Shown: positions 33,231-42,112 of the stretch, piece by piece
Layout of the letters: the number at the start of each line of letters is the position of its first letter
How positions within the stretch are numbered: position 1 is the stretch's first letter
From: RGIG4140 sp045632845
Lineage (GTDB): Bacteria > Pseudomonadota > Alphaproteobacteria > CAAHEQ01 > UBA3637
DNA: 64,000 bases
NCBI GenBank assembly: GCA_045632845.1
Contig: JAZQXL010000011.1
Location: 169,973 to 233,972, forward strand
Direction of reading: 5' to 3'
Translations under genes and position numbers: made by a program
Notes under the pieces: generated by a model
What the model was told of the DNA's origin: nothing
What the model saw: the letters and a program-made list of their open reading frames with translations, nothing else
The model's database searches: none

Positions 33231-33887
33231 TTACCCAAGTGAACGATCATTCCTATTTGTAAAATTCTGAGATTCTGGTTTTGTAATATCTTGAGCAATT
33301 TCTCTGAGTGTATTTTTTCTTTCACCTTGAGCAGCTGAACGTTGTGCGTACTCTTCTTTTGAAATAGTTTCCATATAGTAAGGAACAATTCTTCCATCTG
33401 ATTGCTCATCATTATAAATGCAAGCATATCGTCCATCCGAATAACGTCTATAAGTTACATTTTCTGGTGCGACTGTTCCTCTATTTTCAACACGACCCGT
33501 TACTTCATCAAACTGTGTAATTGTATACCCCTTAAAAGCACCCTTTTCATTTTTTGCTGTAAAAACCAAAGCCGGTTGAGAAAGTCTATCATATTCTGCA
33601 AAAGAAAGTTCCCAGGTTCTAGAGCCATATTTTACTGCATAACCATACACATCATTATCTGCATCTAAAGAAGATCTCATATAAATACCATTGGGGGCTC
33701 CTTTTTTAGGACCTGCATTTTCCTTTTCATCCAGATGATAATATCTTTCATCCTCTTGCAATCGCAAAAGAACTGGTTTACCATCTTTTTTGAGTTGTTT
33801 GCCATTTTTGTAAACACCAAACCCTTCAAAAATTTTATTTTTTCCTGTATAAATTGGAACAATTGTTAATGAATCACTTTTTGTCAT
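33231..33887 (-). CDS. hypothetical soluble protein
   Basis: A 218-residue protein with no signal peptide, membrane segment or family that I recognise. It is rich in Lys, Asp and Tyr; the pattern of short strands (GFGVYKNGKQLKKDGKPVLLRL, YGYAVKYGSRTWELSFAEYD, RYACIYNDEQSDGRIVPYYME) suggests a beta-rich fold. The last 35 residues are polar and probably disordered. AGGGGAGGG before the ATG supports expression. It is followed downstream only by the fabD terminator region. Confidence 0.6.
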   Translation of the reverse strand: MTKSDSLTIVPIYTGKNKIFEGFGVYKNGKQLKKDGKPVLLRLQEDERYYHLDEKENAGPKKGAPNGIYMRSSLDADNDVYGYAVKYGSRTWELSFAEYDRLSQPALVFTAKNEKGAFKGYTITQFDEVTGRVENRGTVAPENVTYRRYSDGRYACIYNDEQSDGRIVPYYMETISKEEYAQRSAAQGERKNTLREIAQDITKPESQNFTNRNDRSLG

Positions 33888-33966
33888 ATATCCCTCCCCT
33901 TATATAAAATAACAAAATCCATACAAGTTATATTCTACGACAAAACAAAAAATGTTACAAGCTTTT

Positions 33967-34317
33967 TTATTCTTTAAGACGTGCAATGTTTCTAATGATA
34001 CCACTCCATGTGCGAAGAGTTGCTTTTGAACCAACTTTTAACTGGGACAACTCATAATGATACTGGTCAACCGCACTTTCAGAAATGGCTGCTCTTTCAT
34101 AAACAGTAAATCCAGCATATTCAGGTTTTGAATAATCCCCATCTGTATCAAAAGTCATCCATGCGTACAAACAATCCGCCTTACGAGTTAAATCACATTT
34201 TAATAAGACCGCCTCTTGATTTAATTCTGCATCAACTTTTTTTTGATCGGCTTTGTCATCACATGAAGTTAAAGCAAGTCCGATACAACACAATGAAAGC
34301 ATCAATTTTTTATTCAT
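33967..34317 (-). CDS. hypothetical lipoprotein
   Basis: A 116-residue protein with a lipoprotein signal peptide and lipobox LTSC (MNKKLMLSLCCIGLALTSCDD). The mature part has two more Cys (LLKCDLTRKADCLYAW) that may form a disulfide, then a helical region and the end TLRTWSGIIRNIARLKE. No family recognised. GGAGGG precedes the ATG; the upstream in-frame ATG is unlikely. Confidence 0.6.
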   Translation of the reverse strand: MNKKLMLSLCCIGLALTSCDDKADQKKVDAELNQEAVLLKCDLTRKADCLYAWMTFDTDGDYSKPEYAGFTVYERAAISESAVDQYHYELSQLKVGSKATLRTWSGIIRNIARLKE

Positions 34318-34384
34318 AGAAATACCCTCCAACTTATATAAGCAAGAGTATACACTAAAAAATAAATTTTGTCAATATTTATTT

Positions 34385-35131
34385 TTATTTCAGTTTTTTA
34401 CCTGCACCACTATCACATACAAAAATGGCATTTGTGTGATTTTGAAGAATAGATGCTGGACAATTTTCAGAAACTTCCTTACGAACACTTTTATAAATTG
34501 CTTCCGCTTTTTTTTCACCAGTTGCCAAAACAATCACTTTTTTTGCATCAAAAACTGTTTTAAGACCAATTGTCAAAGCTGATGTGGGCACATCCTCTTT
34601 CTTTTCAAAAAAACGAGAATTTACTTCTATTGTATTATCCGTTAATTTTTGTTCGTGCGTTAATGATTGAAATGATGTTCCAGGTTCATTAAAAGCCAAA
34701 TGTCCATTTTCACCAATCCCTGCTAATTGAATATCAACACCACCAAAAGAAGCTATTTTTTCTTCATAAGCCTTACATTCAGCTGTTGTATTTTGTGTCA
34801 TACCATCCAAAATATGAATCTGCTCTCTTGGAATATCAATCAGCCCAAATAAATTTTCTTCCATAAAATAGTGATAACTTTGATTGTGTTCCGCAGGAAG
34901 TCCTTTATATTCATCCATATTAAATGTAACAACATTTTTAAATGAAATTTCTTTATTTTGATAAGCTTGAACCAATAATTTATAAACAGGAATGGGTGTT
35001 GAACCAGTTGGCAAACCCAATACTAAAAAAGGTTTTTCATCTGTTGGTCTAAATGTTTTGATCCGTTCAATAATTTCTGAAGCAGCAAAAGAGGCGACTT
35101 CATCTATATTTTTTAAAACTAAAACTTTCAT
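34385..35131 (-). CDS. nagB: glucosamine-6-phosphate deaminase
   Basis: A 248-residue NagB converting glucosamine-6-phosphate to fructose-6-phosphate and ammonia, linking amino-sugar use to glycolysis. The family start LGLPTGSTPIPVYKLL, the general base in TFNMDEYKG, and GIGENGHLAFNEPG with the active His and Glu are all intact. It is slightly shorter than the E. coli enzyme and lacks its allosteric C-terminal segment. TTAGGGAGA precedes the ATG. Divergent from the acyltransferase-like gene. Confidence 0.95.
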   Translation of the reverse strand: MKVLVLKNIDEVASFAASEIIERIKTFRPTDEKPFLVLGLPTGSTPIPVYKLLVQAYQNKEISFKNVVTFNMDEYKGLPAEHNQSYHYFMEENLFGLIDIPREQIHILDGMTQNTTAECKAYEEKIASFGGVDIQLAGIGENGHLAFNEPGTSFQSLTHEQKLTDNTIEVNSRFFEKKEDVPTSALTIGLKTVFDAKKVIVLATGEKKAEAIYKSVRKEVSENCPASILQNHTNAIFVCDSGAGKKLK

Positions 35132-35201
35132 ACTATCTCCCTAAATTAAATTATTTGTCTTAGTTTATCGTCTTTTTTTTTCAAATTCAATTGATTTTTC
35201 A

Positions 35202-35231
35202 TTGACAGAAAAACTTTTTTTTCACTATACT
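35202..35231 (+). promoter_or_regulatory. promoter of the acyltransferase-like gene
   Basis: TTGACA, 18 bases, TATACT, 30 bases before the ATG. Confidence 0.65.
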
Positions 35232-35261
35232 GCAACTAAATTATCAGCCTAGGAGAGGGCA

Positions 35262-36317
35262 ATGTTATTAGAAGATATCAAAAACGAACTAAACTTAAAA
35301 TCAATACCAAACACTTTTGTAAAATATGAATCAAAAATTAATTTAAGACAAAGTGTTATCACAAAAAAAACTTTAGATGCTGCTTTTAAATTTTATAAAT
35401 TAGAAGAAGAAACTGAATTTTATCAACACTGCCTTGACTTGATTGAAAAATTCAAAGTAAATCCCATTTTAAAAAAAGCCGCTTTATTGATAAAATATAT
35501 TTCATTTGAATCAGATGCAGATGATTTTTTAGAAATGGAATATTGGAAAGCTTCTCCTCCAAGAGCTGACATTTCTGCACTTGTTTTGTTAAGTGCTGTT
35601 AGTCGACATAAAAAAGCACTTAAAGGTCTTGATAGCAAACAACGTGCTCATCAAATTATTGGTATGAGAGACACCTTTATGCGAGGACTTAAACTATACA
35701 AAATAAATGGAATCAGCTATGGTTCTCTAGCTTGGGGAATTCGCTTTGTTCGTCAATTATTAATGAAATTTGGACGTCTTCAATTTGAATATTCTTGTTA
35801 TCATGATCCTTTTATTATCACAAAAGGTGAAAATGGGGATAAGATTATTCACGAAGTTACTTCAAATGCAAAAATCAAAAAATCAGATATTCTTATTCAA
35901 CCTGGCGATGTCTGCATTAATATTCATATTGACAGAAATGGCCGCTTAGAACCAAAATCTGTTGATAACTCATTTGCACAAGCAAAACAATTACTAAAAA
36001 AATACTTTCCCAATATTATAGGGAAAAGAGTTGTGTACAGATGCCATTCTTGGTTACTCAGTCTCCAAATGGGACAATTTTTAACACCAGACCGGCACAT
36101 TATGTATTTTCAAAACCTTTTTCTCCTTCTACCACCACATGAAGATGATACAGGGGACGATTTTTATAGATTCTTGTTCAATATGCAAAAATCAAGCCCT
36201 GACTTTTCATTAGAAAACTTACCAGAAGACACATCTTTAAGAAGAAACGTTAAAAAACACCTTTTAGATGGAAACCTTGTTCAAGAGGGTCGTGGCCTTA
36301 TCTTTGAAGAAGATTAA
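35262..36317 (+). CDS. acyltransferase-like protein (NAT_N/GNAT_C type)
   Basis: A 351-residue soluble protein. The second half resembles the GNAT_C type domain found in a family best known from Firmicutes: GDVCINIHIDRNGRLEPKSVDNSFAQA, then VVYRCHSWLLSLQMGQFL and IMYFQNLFLLLP, where the Cys-x-SWLL signature stands out. The N-terminal half would be the helical partner domain. Acyl transfer is suggested by fold assignment only. GGAGAGGG lies just before the ATG. Transfer from another phylum is possible but not shown by base composition. Confidence 0.6.
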   Translation: MLLEDIKNELNLKSIPNTFVKYESKINLRQSVITKKTLDAAFKFYKLEEETEFYQHCLDLIEKFKVNPILKKAALLIKYISFESDADDFLEMEYWKASPPRADISALVLLSAVSRHKKALKGLDSKQRAHQIIGMRDTFMRGLKLYKINGISYGSLAWGIRFVRQLLMKFGRLQFEYSCYHDPFIITKGENGDKIIHEVTSNAKIKKSDILIQPGDVCINIHIDRNGRLEPKSVDNSFAQAKQLLKKYFPNIIGKRVVYRCHSWLLSLQMGQFLTPDRHIMYFQNLFLLLPPHEDDTGDDFYRFLFNMQKSSPDFSLENLPEDTSLRRNVKKHLLDGNLVQEGRGLIFEED

Positions 36318-36363
36318 TATATAAAGAACGATAATCCCAACAAATCATTCTTTTCCGCACAAA

Positions 36364-36393
36364 AAAAACTCTGTTCTTTACAGAGTTTTTTTA
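36364..36393. terminator. bidirectional terminator
   Basis: AAAAACTCTG TTCTTTA CAGAGTTTTT with A run before and T run after, serving both the upstream plus-strand gene and pgsA on the minus strand. Confidence 0.85.
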
Positions 36394-36404
36394 TTGTCTT
36401 TAAC

Positions 36405-37139
36405 TTAATCTTCCATATATTTTCTACCTGATTTCCAATAATCATAACCGGTCATAACTGTTAATATAGCAGCACCCCATAATGCCAAGTGCCCCAAAAC
36501 ATAAAGAGTATCAGAATATCCACCACTAAATGTTGGCTCAGCAACCATTAAAATTGGCAATGCTAACATTTGACAAGCAGTCTTCCATTTTGCCAACCGA
36601 GTAACAGGACATCCAACTTTGATTTCTGCCAAAAACTCACGCAAACCTGAAACCAAAATTTCACGGCATAAAATAACAACAGCAGGAATAATTCCCCAAT
36701 CACCTAAACGAGCTGTATAAGCTAACATCAACAACATTGCTCCAACCAACAATTTATCAGCAATTGGATCTAACACACGACCAAAACGAGAAAGTTGATT
36801 CCAGTGACGAGCCAAATATCCATCTAAATAGTCACTAATTCCTGCTAATGCAAAAAGCAAAACACCGAACCACGCAGCTGTTGCTGTATTGAAAAAGAAT
36901 GTTAAAACAATACCAGGAATTGCCCAGATTCGAAAAAGCGTTAGCAAATTTGGTATATTCATTTGTTTTTTCATATCTTTTTTAACTTTTTCAACAATTT
37001 CTTTATTCACCAAAGGTTTTTTAACCGATTCGTTTTTTTCTGCACTATCAACCAAAGAGGTAACTTCTTCATTGGTTGATTTTACTTCATTTTCAGCATT
37101 TAAATCCTTTTTTTGTTGTATTTTGAGTTTTTTAACCAT
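36405..37139 (-). CDS. pgsA: CDP-diacylglycerol--glycerol-3-phosphate 3-phosphatidyltransferase
   Basis: A 244-residue inner-membrane enzyme of phosphatidylglycerol synthesis. The CDP-alcohol phosphotransferase motif is complete: SDYLDGYLARHWNQLSRFGR, followed by VLDPIADK, giving the DGxxAR...G...D...D residues. Four or more helices follow NIPNLLTLFRIWAIPGIVL. The first 55 residues are an extra Lys/Glu-rich cytoplasmic extension not found in the typical enzyme (about 180-200 aa); GAGGTGAGAT before the ATG at 37139 supports translating it. It follows uvrC, the usual alphaproteobacterial order. Confidence 0.92.
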   Translation of the reverse strand: MVKKLKIQQKKDLNAENEVKSTNEEVTSLVDSAEKNESVKKPLVNKEIVEKVKKDMKKQMNIPNLLTLFRIWAIPGIVLTFFFNTATAAWFGVLLFALAGISDYLDGYLARHWNQLSRFGRVLDPIADKLLVGAMLLMLAYTARLGDWGIIPAVVILCREILVSGLREFLAEIKVGCPVTRLAKWKTACQMLALPILMVAEPTFSGGYSDTLYVLGHLALWGAAILTVMTGYDYWKSGRKYMED

Positions 37140-37178
37140 ATCTCACCTCATTTATAAACCATTTTTTTAAGTTATAAC

Positions 37179-39005
37179 CTAATCGTGATAAAATGTATAT
37201 ATTTTTTTTGCAATTTTTTCACTTATTCCTTCAACTTTCATAATTTGTTCAAGTGAAGCACCAGCAATTGCCTTTGGGGATCCAAAATGTGCAAGCAAAT
37301 CCTTCTTACGTTTTTTTCCAATCCCTTCAATATCAAGCAAAGTTTCATGAAACATATTTTGCGCACGTTTTTTTCTGTGTGAACCAATTGCAAAACGATG
37401 TGCTTCATCTCGTAACCTTTGTATCAAATGGATCAAATTACTTTTTAAATCCAAATGAATTGGTGTTTGAGGATCAGTTCCTAAAAAGAGGGTTTCTTTT
37501 CCTTTATTTCTTTCTTCGCCTTTAGCAACAGCTAATACCGCTACAGATGTAACATTTAATTCTCGCATCATCTCTAAAACAGAAGAAAGCTGACCTTTTC
37601 CTCCATCGATCAACATGGCTGAAGGCAAGTTATTTTCTTTTAATCCTCTTGTTAATCTACGATACATAACCTCTTTCATCATACCAAAATCATCATTGGT
37701 TTTTGCCATTGTCCCATCAATATTAAATCTACGGTAATTATTTTTTTCAAACCCTTTAACAGAAGCACACACCATTGCACCAACAGCTGATGTTCCTTGC
37801 ATATGGCTATTATCATAGATTTCAACTTTTTCAAGTTTTTCAACTTGCAACAAATCTTTTAATTCATTCCAAACGCTTTCTTTTATTTCTTTTTCATTTA
37901 CCTGTTGCTCAAACGATTTTTGTGCATTTTTTAGTGTTTGTTGCATCAATTTAAATTTTGGTCCTCTAGCAGGTATTTTATCCACATGAACTAAAAAATT
38001 AGCTCTTTGAGACAAGGCTTCAGATAATCCTTGAGGCACATCACATGAAAGCAAGATATATTTAGGAGGAAGAATTGTATCATAAAATTGCATTAAAAAT
38101 GAGGCCAATGTTTCTTGTGGATTTTCTTCATCAATATCTGTTAACAAGTGAAAAACATTTCCTTGCGCCCTACCCCCTCTATAAAAGAAAATTTCAACCC
38201 CTGCTTGATGCCCATTAACATAAAGAGCAACCAAATCCGTGTTTTTAAGAACGACTTCAGAACTTGTATTTTGAATTTGATTAAGCGCAAGTATTTTATC
38301 CCTCACAACAGCAGCCTTTTCATATTCCATTTGTTCGGAATAAAAATCCATCTCTCTCTTTAATTTTGTTTGAATATCTGATTTTTCACCTTTCATAAAT
38401 GATTTTGCATCACTTACTTTATCAAGATACTCTTCTTTTGTAACACACCCACAACATGGGCCAACACATCTTTTTATTTGATATAACAAACAAGGTCTTG
38501 TTCTGTTTTTAAAATAAGAATCCGAACACGTTCTTAATCCAAAAATTTTTTGCAATTCGGTTAATGATTGTTTTACTGCATAAACAGATGAAAACGGTCC
38601 AAAATAAGTTCCTTTTATTTTTCGACTTCCCCGATACTTTATCAATCTTGGATATTCATCATTTGTAATGATAATATATGGATAACTTTTATCATCTTTT
38701 AATAAAATATTATAATAGGGATGAAACTCTTTGATTAAATCATTTTCCAACAAAAAAGCTTCTGTTTCGCCAGCTGTTTCAATCACCACCAAATCAACTG
38801 TTTCGCTCACCATTTGTTGAATGCGATAAGATAATTTTTCGGGACGAGTATAATTAAGCAAACGATTTTTTAAATTTTTAGCTTTTCCTACGTAAAGAAC
38901 CTTACCATCTTTACCAATCATACGATAAACACCCGCTTTATGAGAAACGGATTTTATCTTTTCTTTTAGAAATAAAGCACCTTTTTGTTTGTTGTCTGTT
39001 TGCAT
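37179..39005 (-). CDS. uvrC: excinuclease ABC subunit C
   Basis: A 608-residue nucleotide-excision-repair nuclease. The GIY-YIG domain opens with KAGVYRMIGKDGKVLYVGKA, the UVR helix is in EMDFYSEQMEYEKAAVVRDKI, the RNase H-like half has YDNSHMQGTSAVGAMVC and LIDGGKGQLSS, and a helix-hairpin-helix pair ends the protein. A Cys cluster (CSDSYFKNRTRPCLLYQIKRC) matches the reported iron-sulfur site of UvrC. No ribosome-binding site; the promoter places +1 on the ATG, so the message may be leaderless. Confidence 0.96.
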   Translation of the reverse strand: MQTDNKQKGALFLKEKIKSVSHKAGVYRMIGKDGKVLYVGKAKNLKNRLLNYTRPEKLSYRIQQMVSETVDLVVIETAGETEAFLLENDLIKEFHPYYNILLKDDKSYPYIIITNDEYPRLIKYRGSRKIKGTYFGPFSSVYAVKQSLTELQKIFGLRTCSDSYFKNRTRPCLLYQIKRCVGPCCGCVTKEEYLDKVSDAKSFMKGEKSDIQTKLKREMDFYSEQMEYEKAAVVRDKILALNQIQNTSSEVVLKNTDLVALYVNGHQAGVEIFFYRGGRAQGNVFHLLTDIDEENPQETLASFLMQFYDTILPPKYILLSCDVPQGLSEALSQRANFLVHVDKIPARGPKFKLMQQTLKNAQKSFEQQVNEKEIKESVWNELKDLLQVEKLEKVEIYDNSHMQGTSAVGAMVCASVKGFEKNNYRRFNIDGTMAKTNDDFGMMKEVMYRRLTRGLKENNLPSAMLIDGGKGQLSSVLEMMRELNVTSVAVLAVAKGEERNKGKETLFLGTDPQTPIHLDLKSNLIHLIQRLRDEAHRFAIGSHRKKRAQNMFHETLLDIEGIGKKRKKDLLAHFGSPKAIAGASLEQIMKVEGISEKIAKKIYTFYHD

Positions 39006-39011
39006 ATTTTT

Positions 39012-39040
39012 AATATGATAAAAAAATATACTAAAATCAA
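39012..39040 (-). promoter_or_regulatory. promoter of uvrC (leaderless)
   Basis: On the minus strand TTGATT, 17 bases, CATATT, then 6 bases and the ATG. The -10 element matches consensus at 4 of 6 positions. Confidence 0.5.
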
Positions 39041-39050
39041 CGATTATTTG

Positions 39051-39079
39051 TTGTAAAAAAAAATAAATCCTTTTATACT
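39051..39079 (+). promoter_or_regulatory. promoter of the D,D-carboxypeptidase gene
   Basis: TTGTAA, 17 bases, TATACT, 45 bases before the ATG. Confidence 0.6.
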
Positions 39080-39124
39080 GTTTTTTATCATAGGGATTAA
39101 ATCAGGACTAAAACAAGGGGAAAA

Positions 39125-40699
39125 ATGAGATTTTTTAAGTTTCTTATTTTTGTATCTATATTTTTGTTTCCATTAGTGGGCCAAACCAATGTGTCAACCC
39201 TTGTCGCAGATACAAAAAGTGGCCTTATCCTTTCATCAAAAAATGCTCAAATCCAACAATATCCCGCCTCCTTAACAAAGGTTATGACGCTTTATTTAAC
39301 CTTCAGCGCCATTGACAAAGGCATTTTAAAAATGAATGACAGGCTCCCTGTTTCACTAAAAGCAGCAAGGCAACCAAGATCAAAACTTTATGTCAGAGCA
39401 GGACAAACCATCTCTGTTCGAGATGCTATTATGGCTTTAATTATTATTTCAGCAAATGATGTGGCTGTTGTTTTGGCTGAAGCATTAGCCCCAAGCGAAG
39501 CAGAATTTGCTGAGATGATGACAAAAACAGCTCATTCCCTAGGTCTTAAAAGCACTACATTTAAAAATGCCTCAGGTCTACACAATCCTGATCAAGTGAC
39601 GACAGCTCAAGATATGGCAATCCTTGCAATGGCAATGATTCACCACTTTCCACATCATTATAAATTATTTTCAAAACGAACTTTTTCTTACAAAGGAAGA
39701 ACTTATCGCTCCCACAACCATGTTCAAAAAAAATATAAAGGGGCAGAAGGGTTAAAAACAGGTTATATTTCAGCTGTCGGATACAACATTATTTCAACAG
39801 CAAAAAGAAATAATAATCGCCTTGTTTCTGTCGTTATTGGACAAGATACTGTTGCCCTTCGCGACAAACAGGCAATGAACTTGCTCGACAAAGGATTTTC
39901 AAAAATCAAAAAACACAAATCTTCAGAAAAAAAAGACATCTTAAATAAAAACGCCATTCTTGAAAAACCAGATATGACTCCTTTACTCATCGTTATGGCA
40001 AAACGTCTTGACAGTGTTTTAAAATCAAACAAGCACCTCAATCGCAGCAGTCTTTTAGCTTTGAATCCATTTGGTTCAAAAACTGCACATGCCGCTGAAC
40101 ATAAAGAAACTAAAGAAGCACTTATTGCTCAAACTAATGTTGCTGAACAAAATATTGTTGCGCCTTTAATTGATCAAGGCAGCAACATCAAAGCAGAAGA
40201 AGCTTTTGAAAAAGAAAATAATGAAACCCTCTCAACCAAACAAAAAGATATAGAATCCCAAAACAATGAAAACATAAATTCAACACCTGATTTTGTAACA
40301 AAAAACGAAACCGAACAGGAAGTCTTGCAACCAGTTGAAGAGGTAAAAACATCTCAAACAGCAGAAATAGTAAAAGAAGAAAAAATTGCTCCAATTGATA
40401 CACCTAATCAAGTTACAATTAATCAATTAGTACCAAAAAAAGATTTGCTAGATGAAAAACCAACTGGCTGGGGAATTCAAGTTGGGGCATTTAAAACAAA
40501 AGAAGTTGCTTCAAAAGAAGCTCAAAGAGCTATGCGCTTATTAAAGATTCGCAACAAACAAATTTTAACACCACAGACCTCAGATTATTATCGAGCAAGA
40601 GTGTATGGCTTTTATTCAAAAAAATCCGCCCAAAATGCCTGTAGAAAACTAAAACAAAAGAAAATGGGGTGTCTTATTTTGCCCAAAGAAAAAGAGTAA
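39125..40699 (+). CDS. D-alanyl-D-alanine carboxypeptidase with C-terminal SPOR domain
   Basis: A 524-residue periplasmic penicillin-binding protein (PBP5/DacF type) trimming pentapeptides. Signal peptide at 1-20; SxxK is Ser49-Lys52 (PASLTKVM), SxN is Ser109-Ala-Asn111, KTG begins at Lys211 (EGLKTGY). A long Glu/Asn-rich linker (about 330-445) leads to a SPOR domain (449-524; WGIQVGAFKTKEVA...), which binds denuded glycan at division sites. This points to a septal role. AAGGGG precedes the ATG. A fused SPOR domain is known in alphaproteobacterial homologues. Confidence 0.9.
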   Translation: MRFFKFLIFVSIFLFPLVGQTNVSTLVADTKSGLILSSKNAQIQQYPASLTKVMTLYLTFSAIDKGILKMNDRLPVSLKAARQPRSKLYVRAGQTISVRDAIMALIIISANDVAVVLAEALAPSEAEFAEMMTKTAHSLGLKSTTFKNASGLHNPDQVTTAQDMAILAMAMIHHFPHHYKLFSKRTFSYKGRTYRSHNHVQKKYKGAEGLKTGYISAVGYNIISTAKRNNNRLVSVVIGQDTVALRDKQAMNLLDKGFSKIKKHKSSEKKDILNKNAILEKPDMTPLLIVMAKRLDSVLKSNKHLNRSSLLALNPFGSKTAHAAEHKETKEALIAQTNVAEQNIVAPLIDQGSNIKAEEAFEKENNETLSTKQKDIESQNNENINSTPDFVTKNETEQEVLQPVEEVKTSQTAEIVKEEKIAPIDTPNQVTINQLVPKKDLLDEKPTGWGIQVGAFKTKEVASKEAQRAMRLLKIRNKQILTPQTSDYYRARVYGFYSKKSAQNACRKLKQKKMGCLILPKEKE

Positions 40700-40721
40700 A
40701 AAACACCTTAAAAAAGTTTTG

Positions 40722-40749
40722 TTGATTTTTACAAAAAGGTGCGTATAAT
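40722..40749 (+). promoter_or_regulatory. promoter of the 40757 gene (leaderless)
   Basis: TTGATT, 16 bases, TATAAT; predicted +1 at about 40756, one base before the ATG. Confidence 0.65.
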
Positions 40750-40756
40750 AAAAGCT

Positions 40757-42112
40757 ATGAAAGCAAAGGCGTTTTTTCTTTTTTTTGTTTTGTTTATAAC
40801 TTGTAGTTTATCATATTCTGCAAATGCTTTTTTATTGGAAGAACAACAAATTTCATCTAAAAACGGATCCTGTCGTATGCGCTATTTAACTGAAAAAAAC
40901 GTCAAAGGATGGTATTTTGTTGCCAATCAATTAAACTGCCCCAATGATGGTTGGCTTGACGGATATCATGACATTACAATTTATGATGCATTTTCACAAC
41001 CAACTGAAAAAATTTATGGCTATTTTTCATATGGCTATTGGACAGGTGATGCGTTTGTTGATGCACCATTTTTAACACGATTTTCCGAAGAGCTTGGTGT
41101 ACAAAAAGCCACCTTTTTACTTGCAAAAGATGATTTGAATGATATGGACTATATTGGTCAAATGGTTGCAACTAAAAATCAAAATGGTGATTACGGCAGT
41201 TTTCATGTTTGTGACCCATTTAGGCTATTAATTGTTACAGAGCAAATCCCTGCTTTTGCAAACAAAAAAAGACAACAACTTATTTTTAAAAATATTGAAA
41301 AACACGTTCGAACAATTTGTCCTGTTGGCAATAAGGTTATGTTGTTTGTGAGCCCAGTCATTGAACCAAAACAAGAAGATATTGTCTTTTACTCTGAAAT
41401 AGACCTTAAAAATCACACAAGTAAAAACACATGGCAAGAAGAAGCTTTGAAAAAATCTGGATACTATTCTAAAACAATTGAGGTTGCAAATTTGGAAGAT
41501 GTTATATCTCCAAAAGAAAAAGATTTAGATGCATTAAGAGAAGCTTTAACAAAGAAAATTGATTTACTTCCCTTTAAAAACGTTACAGAAAAAAAACACT
41601 CTACAAGCTTTTCTGATGTTTCTTTTATTGAAAAAAAAGAGCAACCTTTAATCGATAACACTGATCATTTGGAACCAGTTCTAAAAACAAATCATCTAGT
41701 TACATTTGATGAATTGGATGAAGAAATTAAACCCGCTAAAAATGAATTTAAATATCAAGAAAAGGAAAATTCTCTTCTTTCATTTCCACCACCACAAAAA
41801 AATTATCAGCACACAGAAAAATCAATAATCAAAACTGAAGAACATCCTATAGCGCACCAATGCGTACTCTCAAAAGTTAAAAAAGCACCTGTTGATGTCA
41901 GTTTTATCGGATTTATTGATTCTAACAGCAACAAAGCAAGTTACACATCAAAACCATTACCTTTAATTATTCAAGGAAAAGTTCTAAAAAAAGGCTGGTA
42001 CAAAATAACAGGTTCACTTGATGCAAATGATCAACCTCAATTTTATAGAGGAATAATTAAGGTGAAAAAAATTCAGTCTTGCAAAGACGAAGAATGCGGA
42101 GTGAATAAATGA
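40757..42112 (+). CDS. exported protein of unknown function
   Basis: A 451-residue protein with a signal peptide (MKAKAFFLFFVLFITCSLSYSANA). The first 200 residues look folded, with Cys pairs (NGSCRMRYL, NQLNCPNDGW, VCDPFR, RTICPVG) and a DGWLDGYHDITIYDAFSQPTE stretch rich in aromatics. The middle is Glu/Lys-rich and probably disordered; the last 80 residues again look structured and end with a CKDEECG Cys pair. No family recognised. It overlaps the next gene by 4 bases (ATGA), so the two are coupled. No ribosome-binding site is visible. Confidence 0.65.
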   Translation: MKAKAFFLFFVLFITCSLSYSANAFLLEEQQISSKNGSCRMRYLTEKNVKGWYFVANQLNCPNDGWLDGYHDITIYDAFSQPTEKIYGYFSYGYWTGDAFVDAPFLTRFSEELGVQKATFLLAKDDLNDMDYIGQMVATKNQNGDYGSFHVCDPFRLLIVTEQIPAFANKKRQQLIFKNIEKHVRTICPVGNKVMLFVSPVIEPKQEDIVFYSEIDLKNHTSKNTWQEEALKKSGYYSKTIEVANLEDVISPKEKDLDALREALTKKIDLLPFKNVTEKKHSTSFSDVSFIEKKEQPLIDNTDHLEPVLKTNHLVTFDELDEEIKPAKNEFKYQEKENSLLSFPPPQKNYQHTEKSIIKTEEHPIAHQCVLSKVKKAPVDVSFIGFIDSNSNKASYTSKPLPLIIQGKVLKKGWYKITGSLDANDQPQFYRGIIKVKKIQSCKDEECGVNK

